The position numbers and the translations under genes were made by a program. Positions 6,752 through 16,407 of a stretch of DNA of 64,000 bases are shown one piece after another (within the stretch, counting starts at the first letter, position 1; every line of letters begins with the position of its first letter). The stretch is from Actimicrobium antarcticum (GTDB taxonomy: Bacteria > Pseudomonadota > Gammaproteobacteria > Burkholderiales > Burkholderiaceae_D): NCBI RefSeq assembly GCF_039536745.1, contig NZ_BAAAZE010000003.1:1-64000 (forward strand), given 5' to 3'. The notes below the pieces were generated by a model, which ran no database searches, was not told the DNA's origin, and worked only from the letters and a program-made list of their open reading frames with translations.

Positions 6752-9700
6752 TCAAACCGCCTCGCTCCCCCGAAAATACCGCTTGGCCCGCCGCCCCCAG
6801 GCATCCAGATACGTATAAGCCACCGGCACGACCAGCAACGTCAGCAGCGTCGACGTAATCACGCCGCCGATCACCGCCCGCCCCATAGGCGCCTGCGATT
6901 CCCCGCCATCCCCAATCCCCAGCGCCATCGGCAGCATCCCGAATATCATCGCCATCGTCGTCATCAGAATCGGTCGCAAACGCACCTGCCCCGCCGTCAG
7001 AATCGCGTCATGCTGGCTCTGCCCCGCCTGTTGCGAATGGTTGGTGAAGTCCACCAGCAAAATCGCGTTCTTCGTCACCAGTCCCATCAGCATGATGAAT
7101 CCGATAATCGAGAACATGTTTAATGTGCTGCCCGTGATCAGCAGTGCCAGCAGCACGCCGATCAGTGACAGCGGCAGCGAGACCATGATGGCGATCGGTT
7201 GCAGGAAGCTGCCGAATTGCGAGGCCAGCACGAGGTAAATGAAAATCACCGCAATCCCCAGCGCTGTGACCGCAGCGCCCAGCATGTCTTTCATTTGCTC
7301 GGCCTGACCGCCGACGTCGAAGCGCACACCGGACGGCAGGTCAATGGTTTTGATGATGGCTTGCACTTCCTTGTTGACGTCGCCAGCCGGTCGGCCTTCG
7401 ACGTTGCCGTAGATGCCGACGCGCCGTTGCAGGGCTTGTCGCTTGATGACTTGCGGGCTGGTGGAGGGAACAAATTCGACCACCTGGCGCAATGGCACCA
7501 TGATCGGTTTGCCGTCCGGCGTGATGTTCTTGCTCATCACCGACAGGTTGCCGAGGTCGGCGATGCGCTCGCGCCCGGCCTTGGGCAATTGCACATTGAC
7601 TTCGTAGTTCTGGCCGTCCTGCGCCAGCCAGTAGCTGGTGGTGTCGCCGGCCACGAACGGACGCAGTGCGGCGCCGATCTGTTGCAGCGTGAGGCCGAGG
7701 TCGCTGGCGCGCTCGTTATCGATCTTGACGATCACCGACGGGGTCGATGCTGCCAGGCTGTTTTCGAGGTCGGTGACACCCTTGATGGTGGCCAGTTTTT
7801 GCATGACCTGTCTGGCGACCGTGTCGAGCTTGCCGATGTCCTGACCGAGGATGGCGATGTAGATGGCCTTCTCGTTACCGACCGACAGCGCGATACCGGC
7901 GATCGGTGTCAGACGTTTGCGAATCAGCGCTTCGAGGTCTTTCTGGCGGCGCCGGCTGGTCAGTTTGCGGTCGGTCAGTTTCAGGCTGACCTCGGCCGTG
8001 TTGGCACCTTCCTGGCCGCCGACGGTGGTGATGACGCTGGCGATCTCGGGGAAGTCCTTCAGGGCACCTTCAACCTGCTCAATTTTTTCATTGGTGTAGG
8101 CCAGGCTGGAGCCGACTGCGGTCTTGAACTTGAGTGTGATGAAGCCTTCGTCGGTTTCCGGGAACATCTCGCCACCGATCAGCGGCACCAGCGCCAGGCT
8201 GCCGATGAACAGCAGCAGTGCCGACAGCAGCGTCAGCTTGCGCCAGCGCAGCGACCATTCCAGCGTACGGCCGTAGCGCAGGTGCAAGCGGTCGATGCCG
8301 TATTCGATCCTTTCCATCATCCGGCCTAGCCACGGCACATAGCGGAAGCGGTTCTCGACCGGATCACGCCAGACCGACGACAGCATCGGATCAAGCGTGA
8401 AGCTGACGAACAGCGACACCAGCACCGCCACCGTGACGGTGATGCCGAACTGCAAAAAGAAGCGCCCGATGATGCCGTCCATGAACGCCACCGGCACGAA
8501 CACGGCGACGATCGCAAAAGTCGTGGCCATCACCGCCAGGCCGATTTCACTGGTGCCGTCGTTGGCGGCATCCTTGTGGCTTTTGCCCATGCCGAGATGA
8601 CGCACGATATTTTCGCGTACCACGATGGCGTCGTCGATCAGCAGGCCGATGCATAGCGACAGCGCCATCAGCGTCAGCGCATTGATGGTGAAGCCGAACG
8701 CCTTCATCGCGATGAAGGTCGCCATCACCGAGATCGGCAAGGTCAGGCCGGTGATGATGGTGCTGCGCCAGGAATGCAGGAACAGGAACACGATCAGCAT
8801 CGTCAGTGCCGCGCCTTCGAGGATGGTGGCCTTGACGCCGTCGAGCTGGCGTTCGACCGAATCCGAGTTGGAATTGACGATGGTCAGCGTGCTGCCGGCC
8901 GGTAAAGTTTTGGCCATGTCGGCGACGGCTTTTTTCAGGCCGAGACCGACCTCGATGATGTTGGCGTCCTGCACCTTGGTGATGTTGATGTTGATGGCGC
9001 GCTGGCCATTAACGCGCGAGATCGAGGTTTCTTCGCGTTCGCCATCGACCACGCTGGCGACCTGATCGAGAAACACCGGCCCGCTGGCGCGCCGGGCCAC
9101 GACGATCTTGCCAAACGCACGCGGGTCGCGGATCTTGCCTTCAACCCGGACCAGTTGTTCGGACGGCCCGCGGCTGATGATCCCGGCCGGCATGTCCTGA
9201 TTGGTGATCTGGATGGCGCGCAGCACGTCATCGATGCCGATGTTCTGTGCGGTCATGCGCACCGGATCGACATTGATGAGGATCTGGCGGCTGGTGTTGC
9301 CGCCGGTGGTGACCTGGCCGACACCGGCGACGTTTTGCAGGCGCTTGACGACCACCTGTTCGGACAGCGTCGACAAGGCGCGCATGTCGCCGCTGGCCGA
9401 GGTCAGCGTCAGCGTCGCGACCGGCTGGGCGTTTTCTTCCTGGCGGGCGACGAAAGGTTCTTTGGCGTCTTTCGGAAAGGCCGCGCGAATCTGGGCGATC
9501 TTGTCGCGCACTTCCTGGATGCCGTGATCCATGTTGGTCGAGAGGTCGAATTCGATGAAGGTCAGCGAGCGCCCTTCGAACGAACTGGAGACGATTTTCT
9601 TGACGCCCCGCACCGTGTTGGCGACGTTTTCGATCGGCTTGGTAATGTCATTTTCGACCGCTTCCGGCGACGCGCCGGGATACAGTACCTGTATGAAAAT

Positions 9701-9832
9701 GAACGGAAACTGCACGTCCGGCATTTTCTCGACGCCCAGGCTCTTGTACGAAAACAGCCCGAGCACCATCAGCGCCACCATCACCATGGTGGCAAACACC
9801 GGATTGCGGATGCTGGTTTTGGTGATCCACAT
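6752..9832 (-). CDS. RND efflux pump inner-membrane transporter (HAE1/AcrB type)
   Basis: 1026 aa, the normal length. The start MWITKTSIRNPVFATMVMVAL is the standard RND first helix, followed by YPGASPEAVEND, a hallmark of the porter domain. GLLIDDAIVVREN near residue 400 has the paired Asp of the proton relay, and TKNAILLVDFTN in the second half has the matching Lys. Two porter domains and twelve helices are therefore present. It would export drugs or other hydrophobic compounds with the adaptor encoded two bases upstream. No outer-membrane factor gene is nearby, so it must borrow a TolC-like channel. Substrate unknown. Confidence 0.95.
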   Translation of the reverse strand: MWITKTSIRNPVFATMVMVALMVLGLFSYKSLGVEKMPDVQFPFIFIQVLYPGASPEAVENDITKPIENVANTVRGVKKIVSSSFEGRSLTFIEFDLSTNMDHGIQEVRDKIAQIRAAFPKDAKEPFVARQEENAQPVATLTLTSASGDMRALSTLSEQVVVKRLQNVAGVGQVTTGGNTSRQILINVDPVRMTAQNIGIDDVLRAIQITNQDMPAGIISRGPSEQLVRVEGKIRDPRAFGKIVVARRASGPVFLDQVASVVDGEREETSISRVNGQRAININITKVQDANIIEVGLGLKKAVADMAKTLPAGSTLTIVNSNSDSVERQLDGVKATILEGAALTMLIVFLFLHSWRSTIITGLTLPISVMATFIAMKAFGFTINALTLMALSLCIGLLIDDAIVVRENIVRHLGMGKSHKDAANDGTSEIGLAVMATTFAIVAVFVPVAFMDGIIGRFFLQFGITVTVAVLVSLFVSFTLDPMLSSVWRDPVENRFRYVPWLGRMMERIEYGIDRLHLRYGRTLEWSLRWRKLTLLSALLLFIGSLALVPLIGGEMFPETDEGFITLKFKTAVGSSLAYTNEKIEQVEGALKDFPEIASVITTVGGQEGANTAEVSLKLTDRKLTSRRRQKDLEALIRKRLTPIAGIALSVGNEKAIYIAILGQDIGKLDTVARQVMQKLATIKGVTDLENSLAASTPSVIVKIDNERASDLGLTLQQIGAALRPFVAGDTTSYWLAQDGQNYEVNVQLPKAGRERIADLGNLSVMSKNITPDGKPIMVPLRQVVEFVPSTSPQVIKRQALQRRVGIYGNVEGRPAGDVNKEVQAIIKTIDLPSGVRFDVGGQAEQMKDMLGAAVTALGIAVIFIYLVLASQFGSFLQPIAIMVSLPLSLIGVLLALLITGSTLNMFSIIGFIMLMGLVTKNAILLVDFTNHSQQAGQSQHDAILTAGQVRLRPILMTTMAMIFGMLPMALGIGDGGESQAPMGRAVIGGVITSTLLTLLVVPVAYTYLDAWGRRAKRYFRGSEAV

Positions 9833-9834
9833 GA

Positions 9835-10974
9835 TCAGCCTTTCGAGGCAGGCAATTTGACCAGCGATCCGGCCTTGATGCCGTCGAGCTTGACAGCCAG
9901 CACGGGCGTGCCGATTGCCAGGCCGTCGGTGACTTCGACCAGGCCGTCGTCGTCATTGCGCAAGCCCAGCTTGACCACTTGTTCCACCACCTTGTTACCG
10001 TCAATTTTAAACACCGTCGTGACGCCATCCGTCTGACGCAGCGCGCTGATCGGCACCGCCGGCACCAGCGTCGACTTGTTCAATGTGATGCCGCCCTTTG
10101 CGTACATGCCCGAGCGCAGCGCGTTGTCGGGATTGGCCACCGCGACATACACCGTGATCGCGCGCGACCCGGCTTCGGCGGCGGGATTGATGCGCACCAC
10201 TTCGCCGGTAAAGACGCGCTGGCCAAAACCATCCACGGCGAAGGTCACGCCCTGCCCGGCCTGCACACGCGGGATTTCGCTGGCCGGCACCTGCGCTTCG
10301 AGGATCAGCCGGGCCAGGTCGACCACGACAAACAGCGGCATGTCGGGCGCGGCTTTTTCACCGGCCTGTACGTAGCGTTTGCTGATGATGCCGTCGATCG
10401 GCGAGCGCACCACGGCGTCATCGAGGGCACGGCGGGCGATGTCGCGTTGCGCGCTGGCCGACTTGACCGCGGCCTGCGCCAGTTCGACGCTGTTCTGGGC
10501 AGTGTCGAGCGCGTTCTGGGAAATGAATTTCTGTTTCAGCAATTCGTTGTTGTTCTCGCGGTTTTTGGTCGCCAGTGCAAAGCGGGCGCGCGCGTCATCG
10601 AGGGCGGCGTCCTGCGCACCGAGGCGGGCAGTCAGGTCGGCCGTATCGAGCCGCACCACAACGTCGCCACGTTTGACCCTGATGCCTTCGGCAATCGGTG
10701 CTTCGCGGACTTCGCCAGCCACCTTGGATTTCACGGTGGCCTGGTTCTGCGCATTCAGCGCGCCGGAGACCGGCAACTGCACGCGCAGGTCGCGCGCCGC
10801 GACGCGAATCACATCGCCCGCTGCGAGCTCCATCACGGCGGGGGTGTCTTTGGTCTCTGCCGGTTTGGGCGCGGGGCGCATCGACATCACGCCGCCGGCG
10901 ACGGCAATCACGACCACGATCGCGACGGGGATCATCCAGCGTTTGGACGGCGGCAACGGCTGATTATTTTGCAT
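9835..10974 (-). CDS. RND periplasmic adaptor (membrane fusion protein)
   Basis: 379 aa from the ATG at 10974. A TTG at 11046 is in frame but would place 24 polar residues before the membrane anchor, so the ATG (MQNNQPLPPSKRWMIPVAI) is preferred. One N-terminal helix is at about residues 13-32. Then come a lipoyl half-motif (VKSKVAGEVREAPIAEGIRV), a long helical hairpin (LKQKFISQNALDTAQNSV), the second lipoyl half (VRSPIDGIISKRYVQAG) and beta-barrel domains. It bridges the RND pump to an outer-membrane channel. Stop and pump start are separated by two bases. Confidence 0.93.
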   Translation of the reverse strand: MQNNQPLPPSKRWMIPVAIVVVIAVAGGVMSMRPAPKPAETKDTPAVMELAAGDVIRVAARDLRVQLPVSGALNAQNQATVKSKVAGEVREAPIAEGIRVKRGDVVVRLDTADLTARLGAQDAALDDARARFALATKNRENNNELLKQKFISQNALDTAQNSVELAQAAVKSASAQRDIARRALDDAVVRSPIDGIISKRYVQAGEKAAPDMPLFVVVDLARLILEAQVPASEIPRVQAGQGVTFAVDGFGQRVFTGEVVRINPAAEAGSRAITVYVAVANPDNALRSGMYAKGGITLNKSTLVPAVPISALRQTDGVTTVFKIDGNKVVEQVVKLGLRNDDDGLVEVTDGLAIGTPVLAVKLDGIKAGSLVKLPASKG

Positions 10975-11098
10975 GCTGGTTTTTGAAATGGGTGTGGAAA
11001 AGCGGGATCGCTGCAGGACTTTAACGGATTGATTTATTTGCGGCAATCAGGATATGACAGGCTGCATCAGCGTGCAGCTGCGCTGCCGATACCGGCGA

Positions 11099-11162
11099 CA
11101 GGCTGCACGACAGGACTGCACAACAGGACTGCACAACAGGACTGCACAACAGGACTACAGCA
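11099..11162. repeat. 13-bp tandem repeat at the TldE-like stop codon
   Basis: CAGGACTGCACAA occurs three times exactly (11111-11149), flanked by one degenerate copy on each side. The last copy contains the stop codon of the minus-strand peptidase gene, so the array forms its 3' untranslated region. Confidence 0.85.
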
Positions 11163-12477
11163 CGAACGTGAAATCCTTCACCAGCGCACCCGGCAGGCGT
11201 GCGCTACCGGTGGCCCGTTCGCCATATGAATCGCTATCGAGCAGCAGTTCACGCTCGCTGGTCAGCGCCAACAATTTGTCGCCGAGCAAGCGGAACAGCG
11301 ACTCGTCGAAGCGCATCACATTCAGAGGTGCCTTGATCTCGCCGCCTTCGACCCAGAAAGTCGCAAAGCGCGTCATGCCGGTGATCCGGCAATTCGCCCG
11401 ATCCGAAAAATTCAGATACCAGAGATTGCTGACATAGATACCGGTGTCGAGTTCGGCCAGCGCCTGCGCCATCGGCAACGTGCCGCCCGCCAGATCGATG
11501 GCGCTCATCGCTTCGCCGCTGCCGGCGCCATTGTTGGCCAGGCCGTATTCCATCGCGGTGCGTGGCGAGATCATGCTGCCGGTCAGAACGCCCTGTTCGA
11601 TCAGCGCAATCCGGTCCGGCTTCAGAAAACCGTCGCTCTGAAAACCCGGCCCCATGCCGCCGTATGTGTCTTCACTCAGCGTGATCGCAGGATGCAGGCG
11701 CACGTTCTCGTCACGCATGCGGCGCAATGCGCTCTGGCGCGTGCGCAGGGATTTTTCGGACAAGCCATCCCAGTTGAACATGCTGACCAGTTCCTGCATC
11801 GCAGTCGGGGTCAGGAAGGCGCGGTAGGCGCCGGGTTTGACGGTCACCGGGGCGCGCTGCAGCATGACCAGCTGCGCCATCGCACCGTGCATTTTTGCGC
11901 TGAAAACCGTGCTGTCCCAGTCGGCACCGGCGTAGGAGGTTTTGACGGCCTTGTCACGGCTCTGGTACAGGCTCCAGTCGAGATTGAAGGTGGCGCTCTG
12001 GTGCCAGTTGCGCTGGCCGGCGGCATTCGCAAATCCGCGCATCACCGGTCCCATCGCGAGGATGCCGACCAGGTCGACACCGGCGGCGGCGTGCAGCACC
12101 TGATCGACGATCTCTGCCGCCGCTGGCAGGCGCGACGGTGCGTTGTGTTCGGTCGAGCGCACCTCGGTGGCCACCAGCAGATGCGGGTCGTCGGGCAAGT
12201 CGGGCAACTGCGTGCGCAGGGTCGCCATTAGCTGCGCCAGCGTGGCGCGATCGGCTGCGAGATGACCTGCCAGCGTGGCACTGGCCGAGCAATGACGCCG
12301 GCCATCGATCAGGTGCAGCGACAGCGACGACTGGCGCACATGGCCGCACTGGCGGATCGCGCTGCGATTGAAGCGCACGAAATCCGACGCCTCCGCCGAA
12401 TACCAGCACTGGTACTGCTCGCTGCCCTGCAACTGCGTGCCGATCAGATCGGCCAGCTGATAAAAATAGGTTTGCAT
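11155..12477 (-). CDS. TldE/PmbA-like subunit of a TldD/E-type peptidase
   Basis: 440 aa, starting at the ATG at 12477, which shares one base with the upstream stop (TGATG). Overall architecture is that of the TldE/PmbA family: an alpha/beta N-terminal domain, a central variable part, and a C-terminal domain with NNGAGSGEAM, LWYLNFSD, RITGMTRFATFWVEGGEI and the conserved DSDSYGE-like end. TldE subunits lack the zinc site and partner the catalytic TldD, which is the gene just upstream. TldD/E cleaves unfolded peptides and matures some RiPPs. It is divergent from canonical TldE, so it is probably a second, paralogous pair. Confidence 0.85.
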   Translation of the reverse strand: MQTYFYQLADLIGTQLQGSEQYQCWYSAEASDFVRFNRSAIRQCGHVRQSSLSLHLIDGRRHCSASATLAGHLAADRATLAQLMATLRTQLPDLPDDPHLLVATEVRSTEHNAPSRLPAAAEIVDQVLHAAAGVDLVGILAMGPVMRGFANAAGQRNWHQSATFNLDWSLYQSRDKAVKTSYAGADWDSTVFSAKMHGAMAQLVMLQRAPVTVKPGAYRAFLTPTAMQELVSMFNWDGLSEKSLRTRQSALRRMRDENVRLHPAITLSEDTYGGMGPGFQSDGFLKPDRIALIEQGVLTGSMISPRTAMEYGLANNGAGSGEAMSAIDLAGGTLPMAQALAELDTGIYVSNLWYLNFSDRANCRITGMTRFATFWVEGGEIKAPLNVMRFDESLFRLLGDKLLALTSERELLLDSDSYGERATGSARLPGALVKDFTFVL

Positions 12478-13913
12478 CAGGCTTCTCCTCCGAACACATC
12501 GACATTGGCGAACAGGCAGGCCGGCGATGCGTGCCCGACCCGGATCACTTGCGAGGGCTCGCCCTTGCCGCAAAATGGCGTGCCCATCACATCGGCGGTA
12601 GCGGCATTGCCAACCGCCTTGAGCGAGCGCCAGAATGAGTCGGAGATACCGCGGTAGTTCGGATTCTTGACCACGCCTTTCAATTCGCCATCGACAATCA
12701 GCCGACCGCTCTCGCAACCGAACTGGAACTTGTTGCGCGAGTCATCGATCGACCACGACACGTTGGTATCCATCAGCACGCCACGTTCGACCGAGCCGAT
12801 CATGTCATCGAGCGAACTGGTGCCGGGTTCGATGTTCAGGTTCGCCATGCGATCGATCGGCGCGCGGTTCCAGCTGCAGGCACGCGAATTGGCGACACCG
12901 TCGATACCGGCGCGGGCCTGCGAAATTGCACCGCCTAGCGGGCGCTCCAGCACACCGGCACGGATCACGTAGGTCTTCTCGGCGGGATGGCCTTCGTCGT
13001 CCCAGCGGTAGCTGGCGAATTGCTCGGGCCGGGTCGGATCGTAGGTCACGTTGAGCAGTGGCGAGCCGTATTGAAAGTGGCCGAACATGTCGAGCGTGAC
13101 AAAGCTGGTGCCGGCAAAATTGCGCTCGTCGCCGAGGATGCGGTCGAGCTCGATCGGATGGCCGATCGACTCATGAATCTGCAACATCATCTGTTCCGGC
13201 ATCAGCAGCAAATCCATCGTGCCGCTCGGGCAGTTCGGTGCTCCCAGCAATTCAATCGCCTGCGCCGCGATGCGCGCACCGCTGCCATGAAAACCGGCAT
13301 CGGCCAATACTTCCAGACCACCCTGCCGGCAATAACCGTTGTACTGACCGCCGAGGCTGCGGGTCTGCGTGTCGGCGCCTTGGTTGGCGGTCACCGACAG
13401 GTTGGGAATGACGAACCGGAAATGCTGTTCGAGATCGCCGCCCGCGCTGGTCAGATACAACTGGCGGGTGGTGATGGTACCGACTGATGCGCTCCAGTCG
13501 ACGATGCGCGGGTCGATCTGGCAGGCGGCAGATTCCTGCGTCAGCAAGGCGATCAGGTCCTTGCGGTTGGTTGCGGGTGACGTGGCGGGACTGGTGTAGA
13601 TACCGACCGGATGCGGCATCGTGATCGCGGAATAATCGACCACCGAGCGACCGGCGCTGGCTGCGGCCCAGGCCTGCGCGCGGGAGATTGCATCCTTCAG
13701 CCCGGCGGCTGTCAGGTCGCTGGTCGCGGCATAACCGTAGCCGCCGTCATGGATGATGGTGACCATTGCCCCGCGGTCGATGCTGGTGGTGAGCGGTTGC
13801 AGGATATTCTGGCGGACGCTGATCTGCTCGCTGGTTTCTTCGACGATGCGCAGGGAGCAGAAGCTGGCGGCGGGGGCGAGGGATTTGAACAGGGGGCGCA
13901 GGGTGTCGAACAT
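12477..13913 (-). CDS. TldD-like zinc metallopeptidase subunit
   Basis: 478 aa from the ATG at 13913, preceded by GAAGG; a TTG 36 bases upstream is less likely. The catalytic HExxxH motif appears as IHESIGHPIELDRILGDERN (H247, E248, H252). The later GTSFVTLDMFG, TYVIRAGVLE and ANLNIEPGTSSLDDMI are typical of the family, and a conserved Cys-bearing FQFGCESGRLI lies near the end. It forms the catalytic half of a TldD/TldE heterodimer with the gene that overlaps it. Substrate unknown; no RiPP precursor is visible nearby. Confidence 0.88.
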   Translation of the reverse strand: MFDTLRPLFKSLAPAASFCSLRIVEETSEQISVRQNILQPLTTSIDRGAMVTIIHDGGYGYAATSDLTAAGLKDAISRAQAWAAASAGRSVVDYSAITMPHPVGIYTSPATSPATNRKDLIALLTQESAACQIDPRIVDWSASVGTITTRQLYLTSAGGDLEQHFRFVIPNLSVTANQGADTQTRSLGGQYNGYCRQGGLEVLADAGFHGSGARIAAQAIELLGAPNCPSGTMDLLLMPEQMMLQIHESIGHPIELDRILGDERNFAGTSFVTLDMFGHFQYGSPLLNVTYDPTRPEQFASYRWDDEGHPAEKTYVIRAGVLERPLGGAISQARAGIDGVANSRACSWNRAPIDRMANLNIEPGTSSLDDMIGSVERGVLMDTNVSWSIDDSRNKFQFGCESGRLIVDGELKGVVKNPNYRGISDSFWRSLKAVGNAATADVMGTPFCGKGEPSQVIRVGHASPACLFANVDVFGGEA

Positions 13914-14006
13914 GGAGTGGAGGCCTTCAAAATGTATCGCTTGTTGCAAACCGGTTCGGTGGCGATCAGGGGTCGAGTCACAGAATCAAGGGATTAATTC
14001 GGGTCA

Positions 14007-14136
14007 GATTAATTAGGGTCAGAGTCAATTAATTACGAAGAGCCGAGTGCGCGATCATCGGCACTCCGCAAGATTAATTAGGGTCAGAGTCAATTAATTA
14101 CGAAGAGCCGAGTGCGCGATCATCGGCACTCCGCAA
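14007..14136 (+). repeat. 65-bp tandem duplication with GGGTCAGAGTCAATTAATTA
   Basis: Two exact or near-exact copies start at 14007 and 14072. Each has GATTAATTA, GGGTCAGAGTCAATTAATTA, then CGAAGAGCCGAGTGCGCGAT and GGCACTCCGCAA. A truncated GGGTCAGATTAATTA sits just before. Similar sequence returns, diverged, at 14459-14520, and its start alone at 14651. Confidence 0.85.
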
Positions 14137-14145
14137 TCCGTTTGC

Positions 14146-14195
14146 GGGGTCAGAGTAATTTTCGCGATACCCCTGCGAAAAAAAACTCTGACCCC
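14146..14195 (+). repeat. REP-like palindrome 8
   Basis: GGGGTCAGAGTAATTTTCGC, loop GATACCCCT, then AAAACTCTGACCCC. Same family as the hip-flanking elements. Confidence 0.85.
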
Positions 14196-14346
14196 GGAAA
14201 CTCGCACCGGCAGCGCGCCACTTCCGCGAAGACCGCACCACCTGCGCTTGCCGGCGGTCGCGAACCACACCAGACGCTTTTGTCGACGATCGCGAACCGC
14301 ACCACCCGCTTTTACCAACCGTCGCAAACCACATCAGCAGCAACCA

Positions 14347-14396
14347 GGGTCAGAGTTTTTTTTCGCGACGCTTTACCGCGAAAATTACTCTGACCC
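14347..14396 (-). repeat. REP-like palindrome 9
   Basis: Opposite-orientation partner of element 8; ends GGGTCAGAGT and ACTCTGACCC. Confidence 0.85.
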
Positions 14397-14526
14397 TGCT
14401 TGCGGATTCCGAAGCGCGCTGATCGCGGCCACAGCTGCCGGTGCGCGACGACCGACGTAATTAGGGTCAGCGTCAATCAACCACGGAGCACCGAGCGCGA
14501 TCATCGGCACTCCGCAATCCGTTTCC

Positions 14527-14576
14527 GGGGTCAGAGTAATTTTCGCGATACCCCTGCGAAAAAAACCTCTGACCCC
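14527..14576 (+). repeat. REP-like palindrome 10
   Basis: Same type as element 8, with one inner change (ACCTCTGACCCC). Confidence 0.85.
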
Positions 14577-14710
14577 GGAAACTCCTTGCCAACCTTCGCA
14601 AACCACATCAGTAGCGATGTTTTGGCTGCGAAGTTGTACATGCGTGTTTGGATTAATTAGGGTCAGAGTCAATTAATCACGGAGTGCAAAGCGCGGCAAG
14701 CCCCCCACCC

Positions 14711-16399
14711 TCAGTGCGTCAACCCCTTCGGAATCGCACTCAGCAAGGTCTTCGTATAAGCATGCTGCGGATTGCGATACAGCTCATCCGAATTCGCCAG
14801 TTCCACCACGCGCCCCTGGTTCATCACCATCACCTGATCCGCGATGTACTTCACCACCGCCAGATCATGCGAAATGAAGATGTAGCTCATGTTGAATTCT
14901 TCCTGCAAATCCTGCAGCAAGTTCAGCACCTGCGCCTGCACCGAGACGTCCAGCGCCGATACCGATTCATCACATACGAGCACCTCGGGTTTGAGCGTCA
15001 GGCAACGCGCAATCGCAATCCGCTGACGCTGTCCTCCCGAAAATTCATGCGGATAGCGATGAAACGCCGCTTCCGGTAATCCGACCTTTTTCAGCAGCGC
15101 ATACGCCATCGCCGTCCGTTCCTTGTCATCCCGCCCGATCGCATGGATCTGCATCGGTTCGAGCAATATCTGCCCGACCGTGAAGCGCGGATTCAGCGAG
15201 GCATACGGGTTCTGGAAAATGATCTGGATGCGCCGCTTGTAAGCCATGAATTCCTTGTTCGACATGGCCAGAATATCCTTGCCATCGAACAACGCCTGAC
15301 CCGAGGTAGCCTGATGCAGCCGCATCAAGGTCAGCCCGACCGTGGTCTTGCCGGAACCCGATTCACCCACCACACCCAGCGTCTTGCCGCGCGCCAGCTT
15401 GAACGAAACATCGCTGACCGCCTTGAATTCCTTGCGACCAAAAAACCCCTCGCGGGTATAAAAACTTTTGCCCAGATTGCGCACGTCCAGCACGATGTCT
15501 TCGGAGCCGGTCAGGCCACGGCTGCGCTGTTCGGTCAGGCCGGCTGGCTCGCCATCGCCCTCCAGATAATCGGCGATCACCGGCAAGCGCATAGGACGCG
15601 AGTCCAGCGATGGCCGGCAGCGCAGCAGCGCCTTGGTGTACGGGTCTTTGGGTGCTTCGAAGATCTGGTGAATCTCGCCCATCTCGCGCACTTCGCCGTT
15701 GCGCATGACGATGACGGAGTCGGCAATCTCGCCCACCAGCGCCAGATCATGGGTGATGAACAGCACCGACATCTGGCGCTTTTTGCGCAGCGCATCGATG
15801 AGGTCGATGATCTGTTTCTGGATCGTGACGTCGAGTGCGGTGGTCGGTTCGTCGGCGATCAAGAGCTTGGGTTCGCAGGCAATCGCCATGGCGATCATGA
15901 CGCGCTGTTGTTGGCCGCCCGAGAGCTGGTTCGGATAGTCGTCGATCTTGGTGCCGGGGCTGGGAATACCGACTTCTTCCAGCAACGCCAGCGTGCGGGC
16001 ACGCGCTTGCTGGCTGTCCATGTTCATGTGCAGCTTGAGTACTTCGGCGATCTGAAAACCGACCGTGAAGACCGGATTGAGCGAGGTCATCGGCTCCTGG
16101 AAGATCATCGAAATTTCTTTGCCGCAGAGATTGCGGCGTTCGGCAATCGACAGCGCCAGCAGGTTGCGACCTTCGAATTCGATGCTGCTGGTCGGGTCGA
16201 CCAGCGCGCTGTCGGCCGACAGCAAGCCCATCACGGCGAGCGAACTGACCGATTTGCCGCTGCCGGATTCGCCCACCAGGGCGACGGTGGCATTGCGCGG
16301 AATATCAAACGAGATGCCCTTGACGGCTTCGACGCTGTGGGTCTTGTCGGTCATGAAGCTGACGCGCAAATTTTTGACAGATAACAGGGGAGTGGTCAT
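14711..16399 (-). CDS. Peptide ABC transporter ATPase with two nucleotide-binding domains (YejF type)
   Basis: 562 aa from the ATG at 16399, preceded by AGGAA; upstream in-frame codons overlap the permease gene and look like noise. Two complete ATPase halves are present. The first has Walker A GESGSGKS, signature LSGGQQQRV and Walker B LLIADEPT. The second has GESGSGKTT, FSGGQRQRI and VLVCDESVSALD. In the Dpp/Opp/Yej class such proteins drive oligopeptide import through the two permeases encoded upstream. Last gene of a six-gene operon. Confidence 0.94.
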   Translation of the reverse strand: MTTPLLSVKNLRVSFMTDKTHSVEAVKGISFDIPRNATVALVGESGSGKSVSSLAVMGLLSADSALVDPTSSIEFEGRNLLALSIAERRNLCGKEISMIFQEPMTSLNPVFTVGFQIAEVLKLHMNMDSQQARARTLALLEEVGIPSPGTKIDDYPNQLSGGQQQRVMIAMAIACEPKLLIADEPTTALDVTIQKQIIDLIDALRKKRQMSVLFITHDLALVGEIADSVIVMRNGEVREMGEIHQIFEAPKDPYTKALLRCRPSLDSRPMRLPVIADYLEGDGEPAGLTEQRSRGLTGSEDIVLDVRNLGKSFYTREGFFGRKEFKAVSDVSFKLARGKTLGVVGESGSGKTTVGLTLMRLHQATSGQALFDGKDILAMSNKEFMAYKRRIQIIFQNPYASLNPRFTVGQILLEPMQIHAIGRDDKERTAMAYALLKKVGLPEAAFHRYPHEFSGGQRQRIAIARCLTLKPEVLVCDESVSALDVSVQAQVLNLLQDLQEEFNMSYIFISHDLAVVKYIADQVMVMNQGRVVELANSDELYRNPQHAYTKTLLSAIPKGLTH

Positions 16400-16407
16400 C
16401 GCAATTC

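Larger units (their letters stand above)
13950..14710. other. Gene-free REP cluster between the TldD and ABC operons
   Basis: About 760 bases made of palindromes 8-10, the 65-bp tandem and scattered GGGTCAGAGTCAATTA units (14015, 14080, 14463, 14658). No gene with a domain or ribosome-binding site was found. Confidence 0.75.

Noticed and set aside
9835..11046. TTG start at 11046 for the RND adaptor
   Set aside because: Would put 24 polar residues ahead of the membrane anchor; the ATG at 10974 suits the family.
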